8,021 nucleotides of DNA from Promethearchaeia archaeon (GTDB lineage: Archaea; Asgardarchaeota; Lokiarchaeia; Sigyniarchaeales; SOKP01). Where the stretch lies: NCBI GenBank assembly GCA_029856295.1, contig JAHQWS010000085.1, forward strand, positions 1-8,021, in the 5' to 3' direction. Below, piece after piece: positions 1 to 5,991 of the stretch (position 1 is its first letter; each line of letters starts with the position of its first letter). The notes beneath the pieces are model-generated. The model ran no database searches and was not told the origin of the DNA. It worked only from the letters and a program-made list of their open reading frames with translations. Both the position numbers and the translations under genes were made by a program.

Positions 1-11
1 GCTGCATGCTT

Positions 12-749
12 TCATTGTCCTTTTAGTGGATTCTTTGAGCTATAATGAACAATTGTAATTCCATCATCTTTTTCCCATGTCTGTGTAAATAAGTTAAATG
101 CATCATGCAAATCCTTTCCGTTATTAAGGCACTTATAATGATAAATATCAAAAGCAATTGGAATTCCAGTAGACTCATTAGTATTTAAACAATCATTTAA
201 GTCATAGCTTTTATCATCGTTTTCAATTATTAATCTATTCTTTATTCTCTCTTCGAGGTTTAAATATCTTTTTTTGAATCTTTCCAAACTAGTTTTTTTA
301 TCACCATACACACCACCTATATGAATCTGAACCTTTGCAGTTTTATTCAGTTCCATTAAATCTAAAATTTCTACGTGATATTCTAAGTCTTTTATACTAT
401 TTTTAAATACCTTTTGATTATTTGAATTAAGAACTGTATATTGACCGGGATGCATTGAGATTCTTATCTGATTTTCTTTTATAAAATTTCCTATTTTCTT
501 GAACTCTGGTTTAAAACGGTCTTGCCAATTAAAATTCATTATTGGATGAGAAGCAAAAGGGATAAGATCAGATGTTATTCTAAAAAAATAGAAGCTATAG
601 AAAACATTAAATTTAAGAATTTCAAAAAGACATTTTATATTGACATGGCTTATATGAATCAACTTTTCACTTGAATAATTCTTTAATCTAAAAGTCTTAC
701 TGCTTCGACAGTCTAATGTAAGATTTATACAGGGATAACCGATCTTCAT
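12..749 (-). CDS. uvsE: UV-damage endonuclease (UvsE/UvdE family), interrupted by in-frame TGA
   Basis: UvdE enzymes are TIM-barrel, metal-dependent endonucleases that nick DNA 5' of UV photoproducts and start an excision repair route separate from UvrABC. The N-terminus MKIGYPCINLTL is the family signature. Visible candidate metal ligands, matched to Thermus UVDE from memory, are His68 (ASHP), His100 (MHPGQY), His143 (IHIGG), Glu176 (ENDD), Asp201 and His204 (FDIYH), and His235 (VHYSS). The frame stops at 245 residues with TGA, short of the usual roughly 300. Thermus UVDE has two more ligands, a His 13 residues after the VHYSS-type His and then a Glu. Reading through the TGA gives Lys-His-Ala, with that His exactly 13 residues after His235. 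The gene therefore probably continues past the left edge and is a nonsense mutant, an error or recoded. The start ATG is 19 bases after the stop of the upstream DUF6512 gene. The family call is firm; whether the product is functional is open. Confidence 0.9.
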   Translation of the reverse strand: MKIGYPCINLTLDCRSSKTFRLKNYSSEKLIHISHVNIKCLFEILKFNVFYSFYFFRITSDLIPFASHPIMNFNWQDRFKPEFKKIGNFIKENQIRISMHPGQYTVLNSNNQKVFKNSIKDLEYHVEILDLMELNKTAKVQIHIGGVYGDKKTSLERFKKRYLNLEERIKNRLIIENDDKSYDLNDCLNTNESTGIPIAFDIYHYKCLNNGKDLHDAFNLFTQTWEKDDGITIVHYSSKNPLKGQ

Positions 750-768
750 TTTAAAATATAAAATTCTC

Positions 769-1311
769 TTATTGATGATTTTTAACTATTCCAAATTGTC
801 CATTTGTAGAATCCTGAAAGATTGGCAATTCAGGAGGGTAAAAAGTAAATAAAACAAAAATAAAAGCTAAGATTATGAGTGCCATCCAAGAGATAATAGT
901 ATATCTTTTAGAATACTGTGGGGATAAATGTATTTTAAGGCTTACTAATTGTCCAATTACAACAGCGATAAAAAAGCTTAATATATCAAAGATTAGCAAA
1001 TTGGTTCCTAAAAGGGCAGTATAAGAGTAGAAAATGATTATAATTACTAAAGGTATTAAATAACCTGCCACAGCTTTACCGATAATAAAGTTATTGGCTG
1101 TTTCTTTTAAAAATAAATATTCTATAAAAGAATAAATAAGCAAAGGAAAAAAAGCTAATTTAAGATGTTCCCAAACGCTTTCATTTACAGCTGCGAATGG
1201 GGCTACTATTATGTTATAATCAGATAATTCAAAGAGAAAATGAAAAAAACTGCCCATAATGCTAATAAAAATGATTCCGATGGCTTCCCAATTCTTAACA
1301 TCTCTTTTCAT
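769..1311 (-). CDS. DUF6512-type integral membrane protein
   Basis: This is a 180-residue polytopic membrane protein of unknown biochemical role. It has about five hydrophobic segments, near residues 8-30, 50-67, 80-100, 104-125 and 137-158. Three patches look like the family I know as DUF6512: GSFFHFLFE at 20-28, the polar AAVNESVWEHLK at 40-51 at the edge of the second helix, and the C-terminal YPPELPIFQDSTNGQFGI-like tail at 158-175. These conserved acidic, Asn, Trp and His residues lie next to the membrane, which could suggest ligand or ion binding, but that is inference. It is the third gene of a minus-strand run, 28 bases after the stop of the beta-helix gene upstream and 19 bases before uvsE. 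The length looks complete and the stop is TAA. I see no Shine-Dalgarno site. The DUF assignment is from memory of its motifs. Confidence 0.75.
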   Translation of the reverse strand: MKRDVKNWEAIGIIFISIMGSFFHFLFELSDYNIIVAPFAAVNESVWEHLKLAFFPLLIYSFIEYLFLKETANNFIIGKAVAGYLIPLVIIIIFYSYTALLGTNLLIFDILSFFIAVVIGQLVSLKIHLSPQYSKRYTIISWMALIILAFIFVLFTFYPPELPIFQDSTNGQFGIVKNHQ

Positions 1312-1339
1312 AATAAAAACATCAGTTTTATTTCAATAA

Positions 1340-2233
1340 TTAGTGCTCCCCTTGATTTATTAAGTGTTTTTTATCCTCATCGATATTTACATCATATCTT
1401 ACTTCAAACTTCTTTTGTTCATCTACGTCTCTTCTTATTATTATATCCCTCCTTGATTCAGCATATCTATTTTCTTTTAACTTTATTCCAGGCATACCGA
1501 GATAAATCCATCCCGGTTCTAATAGTTGATTTAAATTGGTACTTGAAAATGCTCCTATAACGGTATCTTTTCCAATGATAGTACCTGGTGAAATGTTTGA
1601 TACTCCCCCAATTACAGCATAATCATCAAAAAATACATTCTTTATGATTAAATATTTACCCACTACCATGGAACTCATAACTACAGCACCTTGACCTACT
1701 GTGACTTTACGACCAAACTTTATAAATTCCATATCAACCCATGCATCATATAAATGGCTCGTAAAATCAATTTTAGTTCCAAACCAACGAAACGCCCATG
1801 TATCTATCCATGGTAAGGGACAATTATTCATTAAAAATATGACTAATTTTTTCAACTCAGTTCTCAGGCACCAGAATTCAAAATCAGTGTTTCCCTTTTC
1901 AGCTCTAAAGATTCCCTCTTTTGGTTTATGAATGAGATTTATAAAAATTAAGAATAATTTACCAAATAATGCACACCCAAAAATAAATATAAACCATGAA
2001 GCTACTATCATAAAAGGTAGTAGAAACATTCTGATTATCCAACTTTCAATCAGATACTCAATTCCATACCAAGCCATACTTACAAGTATTCCACTAAGCC
2101 AGAAAATGGGAAGATAAATTGCTAAAATCTTAATTGTAATTCTACTAATTGCGCTACTTGTGATAAAATCAATTGCAAAATCATCTTTTTCATTATTACT
2201 TTTATTTGTTAAATTCTTTGTTTCCTCAATCAT
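1340..2233 (-). CDS. Membrane-anchored left-handed beta-helix (hexapeptide-repeat) protein, His-less paralogue
   Basis: This is a 297-residue protein. The N-terminus is polar (1-30), followed by two to three membrane helices (about 33-57 and 66-101). A linker contains KPKEGIFRAEKGNTDFEFW and an LPWID patch at 140-144. Isoleucine/valine/glycine hexapeptide repeats of a left-handed beta-helix run from about 165 to 252, ending in GMPG, and a charged tail follows. The layout resembles the C-terminal membrane/beta-helix module of poly-lysine-synthetase-like (Pls) proteins and hexapeptide acyltransferases. Its upstream neighbour (2246-3166) has the same plan and aligns at a fixed 10-residue offset from the LPW/FPY patch (P141 to P151), through FGT/VGT (G152 to G162), to an SS pair (S187 to S197). 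The neighbour has SSH there and this protein has SSM (Met189). No His occurs anywhere in its repeat region, so it may be non-catalytic or a partner subunit. The substrate is unknown. Confidence 0.75.
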   Translation of the reverse strand: MIEETKNLTNKSNNEKDDFAIDFITSSAISRITIKILAIYLPIFWLSGILVSMAWYGIEYLIESWIIRMFLLPFMIVASWFIFIFGCALFGKLFLIFINLIHKPKEGIFRAEKGNTDFEFWCLRTELKKLVIFLMNNCPLPWIDTWAFRWFGTKIDFTSHLYDAWVDMEFIKFGRKVTVGQGAVVMSSMVVGKYLIIKNVFFDDYAVIGGVSNISPGTIIGKDTVIGAFSSTNLNQLLEPGWIYLGMPGIKLKENRYAESRRDIIIRRDVDEQKKFEVRYDVNIDEDKKHLINQGEH

Positions 2234-2245
2234 TTTATTACAATT

Positions 2246-3166
2246 TTACTCTAATTTATCAATTTCATTTTTAATTTTTTGCAATTTTTGGTTTTTCTTT
2301 GCCAAGTCCTCATTCATTTCTAAATAATCTTCAGAAATCTTCAAATAATCCAATATTTTTTTTTTAAAGATTTTTCTTAGGGGAGCTCCAAAATAATAAT
2401 TGTTATCTCCCTTTAAAATGGTATGTTTGATTGCCCCTGCCATTGGTAATAAGTATGCATTATCATTTATTTGAACACCAGGAGCTAAACAATTTAAAGC
2501 TGATGTGGTTACATTATCACCCAATTTAATTTCAAAATACGAGATATTACCGAATATTCCTGCCACTGAGTGCGAGCTAAAACCTGAATTAACGCCAATA
2601 TAACAATTATCTCCTATATCAACATATCTGTCTGCCCCAAATTGTTCTTCTATAGTTGTTCCTTTTCCAATCTTATTAGTTCCCACGAAATTATAAAGCC
2701 AGTTTATTAAATAAGGGAACGGACCTTTAACAAAGGCATTTTTTGGATACTTAATCATGAATGAGCGTATGTTATAATAGTTTAATGTTTTACTCGGAAT
2801 ATTCCTCGGGATAATACCATCTTTAGTAGGGCTCATTTTTTCCGTATGTTGCCAAAATAATCTGGTTATTAATGCCACAAAAAAAAGATGTATAAGATAA
2901 CAGAAAATAATGACAAGGGGCATTAGTAATAGAACAATTAAAGAATTTAATTCTGTAAAGATAAAGAAGAAATTTTCGGCTCCTAAAAAATATGGTGTAA
3001 AGAAAAAATGCAAATATAGCGTAAAGATTATTCCAGGAAGAATAAATGATAGGATATAAATTGTGAAAAATGCTAATAAGTACCAATGGAATTGTAGATT
3101 TACTTCTTCTCTTATAACAGGTTTTAGGTTCTCCTTCGAATTTAGTGTATCTCTTTCAGTGGTCAT
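2246..3166 (-). CDS. Membrane-anchored left-handed beta-helix (hexapeptide-repeat) acyltransferase-like protein
   Basis: This is a 306-residue protein. A charged N-terminus is followed by hydrophobic helices at about 28-55 and 72-102, then a linker with EKMSPTKDGIIP and a KGPFPYLINWLYNFVGTNKIG region at about 147-167. A left-handed beta-helix follows from about 165 to 262 (KIGKGT, VDIGDN, IKLGDN, VQINDN, ending FGAPL). A Lys/Glu/Leu-rich, probably coiled-coil tail occupies about 272-306. Hexapeptide proteins of this kind usually transfer acyl groups, and His199 (FSSHS) sits where a catalytic His could be; this is inference. It is the first gene of the minus-strand run, and its stop lies 12 bases before the paralogue's start. 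The two genes look like an old tandem duplication. Possible roles are modification of a lipid, sugar or peptide at the membrane surface. No substrate can be read from the sequence. Confidence 0.75.
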   Translation of the reverse strand: MTTERDTLNSKENLKPVIREEVNLQFHWYLLAFFTIYILSFILPGIIFTLYLHFFFTPYFLGAENFFFIFTELNSLIVLLLMPLVIIFCYLIHLFFVALITRLFWQHTEKMSPTKDGIIPRNIPSKTLNYYNIRSFMIKYPKNAFVKGPFPYLINWLYNFVGTNKIGKGTTIEEQFGADRYVDIGDNCYIGVNSGFSSHSVAGIFGNISYFEIKLGDNVTTSALNCLAPGVQINDNAYLLPMAGAIKHTILKGDNNYYFGAPLRKIFKKKILDYLKISEDYLEMNEDLAKKNQKLQKIKNEIDKLE

Positions 3167-3180
3167 GTTTTTTCAATTCT

Positions 3181-3220
3181 GATATATTTATCAAAAATTA
3201 GTGGAATTGTTTTAAAAATT
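3181..3220 (-). promoter_or_regulatory. Candidate TATA region for the minus-strand beta-helix gene
   Basis: On the minus strand, upstream of the ATG at 3166, two TATA-like stretches occur: ATAAATATATC at about 3181-3191, and TTTTTAAAAC at about 3210-3219. The farther one would place the transcript start roughly 20 bases before the ATG and the nearer one inside the gene, so the farther is the better candidate. There is no Shine-Dalgarno site between them and the ATG. The whole spacer is AT-rich, so this is a weak call. Confidence 0.25.
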
Positions 3221-3313
3221 GTAATCTTTTAATAAATATCAATTAAAATTTATTATTAGTAATTGTTTTCACGTTTTAAATGATTTCTATTCTGTTAAAA
3301 AATTAAAAATTCT

Positions 3314-3321
3314 CGCATGCG
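3314..3321. repeat. GC-rich 8-base perfect palindrome CGCATGCG
   Basis: CGCATGCG is its own reverse complement and stands out as the only GC-rich stretch in this part of the spacer. It is followed by a T-rich run (3322-3330). With no loop it cannot be an ordinary hairpin terminator. It could be a protein-binding site or chance. Confidence 0.5.
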
Positions 3322-3456
3322 TTTTTCTTTATATATTGATGAAATATTATTCCATTTGAAAGTTAGTAAAATGATAATATGCCGACAAATTAAATATATC
3401 AAAGTTATACAAAATAATCGATAAAAATTAAAGAGTAAATTATTATTACACCATTA

Positions 3457-3470
3457 GATTAAATTTAATC
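3457..3470. repeat. 14-base perfect palindrome GATTAAATTTAATC
   Basis: The two halves GATTAAA and TTTAATC are exact reverse complements with no spacer. It lies about 132 bases upstream of the ribonucleotide reductase start and about 70 bases upstream of its candidate TATA box, a position where an activator or other dimeric regulator could bind. It does not look like a bacterial NrdR box. In DNA this AT-rich, palindromes of A and T arise by chance fairly often, but the GC base pairs at both ends add some weight. Confidence 0.4.
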
Positions 3471-3533
3471 ACTCAAAGACTCTATTTGAAAGAATAATTA
3501 AAGGATTATTAAATTAGTTTTTAAATTGTGAGG

Positions 3534-3542
3534 AATATAAAT
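3534..3542 (+). promoter_or_regulatory. Candidate TATA box for the ribonucleotide reductase gene
   Basis: AATATAAAT lies after a GTGAGG stretch that could serve as a BRE-like element. A start about 25 bases downstream would leave a leader of roughly 35-40 bases before the ATG at 3603. No Shine-Dalgarno site precedes that ATG (AATAAAACAG). Another TATA-like run (TTTTTAAATT, about 3518-3527) lies just upstream. The call rests on pattern only. Confidence 0.3.
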
Positions 3543-3602
3543 TTCATTGGTTGTTAAGAATTTTAATAATTAAGATTTTTACTAAATTTGTGAATAAAAC
3601 AG

Positions 3603-5837
3603 ATGACAAATAATTCATTTTCATTAATGGACCTTTACCCGAAATATGTTATCAATTCTAAAGGCGAAAAGAAAAAATTCGATGAAAATAACATTGCAAA
3701 AGTGCTTAATAAGGAAACGGGTTTAGATATAAATATTTCTGAAAAAGTGGCTGAAGATGTCATTCGAAAAATTATTGGCCTTGGAATTGAAGAAATTACT
3801 ACAAATTATATTCGTGAACTAGTTTGCGTCGAGCTAACGCAACGAAGCATGAATAAATATCGAAATTTATTTGCCAGAGCAATAAATTTAGAAAATATTA
3901 GTTTCAAGCTTGAAGAAGATTTTATTTCTGAATTTAAAGGCAATCAACCCGATTGGGGGCCTCTTGGATATGTTACCTATAAAAGAACTTATGCCCGGAT
4001 GATAGAAGGAGAAAATAGGAAAGAGGAGTTTTGGGAAACGGTGAGAAGAGTGGTTGAGGGATGTTATTCAATACAAAAAGAACATTGTATGAAACTTTCC
4101 TTACCTTGGAGCGATAAAAAAGCACAAAAATCAGCGCAAAAAATGTTTGAAAAGATATGGAACTTCAAGTTTTCTCCTCCTGGTCGAGGGTTATGGATGA
4201 TGGGAACGGAGTTTATTGCGAGACATGGTTCCATGGCGCTCAATAACTGCGGTTTTGCCTCTACAGAGGATATAAATTTGAAATATTCTAAAGCATTCGA
4301 ATTTGTAATGGATGCTTTAATGTTAGGAGTTGGTGTAGGGTTTGATACTCTTGGTGCGGGAAAAATAACCATAAAAAAACCTAAAGAAGGGCATTTTGAT
4401 TTTGAACTTCCTGACAGTAGAGAGGGCTGGGTTGATGCTCTGCGAATATTATTAGAAGCTTACTTCTTAGGTAAACAAAGTCCTAATTTTGATTTTTCAA
4501 AAATACGTCATAAGGGTGAACCTATTAGAGGATTTGGAGGAATTGCTTCTGGTCCAGAGCCTTTAAAACAAATGTTAAAAGATATTCAAAATATCTTAGA
4601 AAATCGAATAGGACAATCAATAACTTCTGTGGACATACTTGATACGATGAATCATATAGGGAAATGTGTCGTAGCTGGCAATGTTAGACGTAGTGCAGAA
4701 ATAGCATTAGGCGATCCAACTGACTTGGATTTTATAACTTCTAAACAAGATCAAGAAAAATTATATTCACACAGATGGGCGAGTAATAATAGTGTATTTG
4801 CTGTTAAAGGGCTCGATTACTCTTTTATAGCAGATCAAATTGCTATAAATGGTGAACCCGGTGTATTTTGGTTGGAAAATGCAAAAGCATACTCTCGAAT
4901 GGGAAATAAACCAGATCATAAAGATAAGAAAGCTGCTGGAGTTAATCCATGTGGAGAACAAACTCTTGAGAGCTTTGAACTTTGCTGTTTAGTAGAATCT
5001 TTTCCATCGAAGCATAATTCATATGAGGAATTTAAAGAGACCTTAAAATACGCATATTTATATGCTAAATCTGTTACATTAGTAAATACTCATTGGAAAG
5101 AAACAAATGCAGTCATGTTAAAAAACAGACGGATGGGGATTTCTCAAACTGGTATTATTGAAGCATTTGTAAAGCATGGAAGAAGAAATATGATTAATTG
5201 GTGTGATAAAGGATATATATATTTAAGAGAATTAGATGAAACATATTCTGACTGGTTATGTGTACCTAAATCAATAAAAATAACAACTGTGAAACCGAGT
5301 GGGACTGTGAGTTTACTTCCCGGTGTACCCCCCGGAATTCATTACCCCCATTCGGAGTTCTATATTCGAAGAATAAGAATTTCGAAAAATTCAGATTTAA
5401 TAGCCAAAATTAGAAATGCGGGATATCATATAGAAAATGATTTGTATTCAGAGAATTCATATGTTATTGAATTTCCAATACATGAAAGATATTTTGACCG
5501 TTCTAAAAATGATACTTCAATTTGGGAACAAGCAGAAAATGCAGCTGCATATCAAAAATATTGGAGCGACAATCAAGTATCTATAACGATTACTTTTAGA
5601 AACGATGAAGCAAAAGAAATAAAGCACGTGCTTGAATGTTATGAGGATAAATTAAAAAGTGTAAGCTTTTTACCTATTAAAGAGCATGGCTATAAACAAG
5701 ACCCATATGAAGAAATTTCAAAAGAAAAATACGAGGAAATGGTTTCTAAGACTAAGCCAATGAATTTAGATGAAACCAAAGACAGAGCAATTGGAGAAAA
5801 ATTCTGTGATTCAGATAGATGTGAAGTTAAATTTTAA
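3603..5837 (+). CDS. nrdJ: Adenosylcobalamin-dependent ribonucleoside-triphosphate reductase (class II, monomeric RTPR type) with N-terminal ATP-cone
   Basis: The enzyme reduces ribonucleoside triphosphates to dNTPs using a thiyl radical made with adenosylcobalamin, so it needs neither oxygen nor a small subunit. At 744 residues it aligns along its length with L. leichmannii RTPR (compared from memory): LGYVTYKRTYAR (121-132), PGRGLWMMGT, LNNCGF with Cys216, MLGVGVGF, GFGGIASGPEPL, AGNVRRSAE (358-366), HRWASNNSV, NPCGE (448-452), TVKPSGTVS and YWSDNQVSITITF. Cys450 is the expected thiyl-radical residue, flanked by Asn448 and Glu452. Cys216 and Cys461 form the reducing pair, and Cys735/Cys740 (CX4C) are the C-terminal shuttle pair. 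Residues about 14-95 form an ATP-cone-like domain absent from the Lactobacillus enzyme. The stretch between GVGF and the PDSREGW motif is clearly shorter. The start at 3603 keeps the full cone; Met9 is an alternative. It appears to be a single-gene unit. No intein is seen. Confidence 0.96.
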   Translation: MTNNSFSLMDLYPKYVINSKGEKKKFDENNIAKVLNKETGLDINISEKVAEDVIRKIIGLGIEEITTNYIRELVCVELTQRSMNKYRNLFARAINLENISFKLEEDFISEFKGNQPDWGPLGYVTYKRTYARMIEGENRKEEFWETVRRVVEGCYSIQKEHCMKLSLPWSDKKAQKSAQKMFEKIWNFKFSPPGRGLWMMGTEFIARHGSMALNNCGFASTEDINLKYSKAFEFVMDALMLGVGVGFDTLGAGKITIKKPKEGHFDFELPDSREGWVDALRILLEAYFLGKQSPNFDFSKIRHKGEPIRGFGGIASGPEPLKQMLKDIQNILENRIGQSITSVDILDTMNHIGKCVVAGNVRRSAEIALGDPTDLDFITSKQDQEKLYSHRWASNNSVFAVKGLDYSFIADQIAINGEPGVFWLENAKAYSRMGNKPDHKDKKAAGVNPCGEQTLESFELCCLVESFPSKHNSYEEFKETLKYAYLYAKSVTLVNTHWKETNAVMLKNRRMGISQTGIIEAFVKHGRRNMINWCDKGYIYLRELDETYSDWLCVPKSIKITTVKPSGTVSLLPGVPPGIHYPHSEFYIRRIRISKNSDLIAKIRNAGYHIENDLYSENSYVIEFPIHERYFDRSKNDTSIWEQAENAAAYQKYWSDNQVSITITFRNDEAKEIKHVLECYEDKLKSVSFLPIKEHGYKQDPYEEISKEKYEEMVSKTKPMNLDETKDRAIGEKFCDSDRCEVKF

Positions 5838-5859
5838 TCTCTATCCCTTTTACAATTAA

Positions 5860-5878
5860 AAGATTTTTTTAAAATCTT
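5860..5878 (+). terminator. Hairpin and T-rich end after the ribonucleotide reductase gene
   Basis: An exact 8-base inverted repeat, AAGATTTT and AAAATCTT, is separated by TTT and starts 23 bases after the TAA. It is AT-only except for one GC pair, so the hairpin is weak. T-rich sequence follows (to about 5905). Archaeal termination mainly uses T-tracts, so the run of seven T at 5864-5870 may matter more than the stem. Confidence 0.45.
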
Positions 5879-5952
5879 CTACTCAATAATTACTTTTATA
5901 ATTTGATTAAGTAAAGATTAAAAGCAATCTAAAGAAATTAAATTTATTAAAC

Positions 5953-5980
5953 AAATATTTAAAATTAAAAACTTTATAAA
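5953..5980 (+). promoter_or_regulatory. Candidate TATA boxes for the 5992 gene
   Basis: Two boxes are visible: AAATATTTAAAA at 5953-5964 and CTTTATAAA at 5972-5980. The first would place the transcript start about 5-10 bases before the ATG at 5992, giving a nearly leaderless message, which fits the absence of a Shine-Dalgarno site. The second is the better archaeal consensus but is too close, putting the start inside the gene, where the next in-frame Met is only at residue 114. Confidence 0.4.
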
Positions 5981-5991
5981 TGTGATTTATT

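Larger units (their letters stand above)
3167..3602. other. AT-rich divergent intergenic spacer
   Basis: These 436 bases separate the start of the minus-strand beta-helix gene from the start of the plus-strand ribonucleotide reductase, so both promoters must lie here unless transcription enters from outside. I found no convincing open frame, tRNA or structured RNA in it. It is very AT-rich apart from a small GC-rich palindrome at 3314-3321. A perfect 14-base palindrome lies at 3457-3470. A nine-base word, ATTTGAAAG, occurs twice (near 3354 and 3483). I could not see a cobalamin riboswitch core, although the downstream enzyme uses a B12 cofactor. Confidence 0.7.

Noticed and set aside
1..14. 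UGA in uvsE read as selenocysteine
   Set aside because: No UvdE with selenocysteine at this position is known to me, no SECIS can be seen because the 3' side lies outside the window, and a single-base nonsense change or error is simpler.
1240..2117. Plus-strand open frames at 1240-1560, 1701-1931 and 1932-2117
   Set aside because: They lie opposite the DUF6512 and beta-helix genes, show no family resemblance or domain pattern, and are best explained as shadows of the minus-strand genes.
3167..3602. Cobalamin riboswitch upstream of the B12-dependent reductase
   Set aside because: I looked for a GC-rich, multi-stem aptamer with a B12-box-like core and saw only AT-rich DNA with two short palindromes.
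4064..4961. Minus-strand open frames inside the ribonucleotide reductase gene
   Set aside because: The plus strand there encodes strongly conserved RTPR motifs; the opposite frames are low-information shadows.
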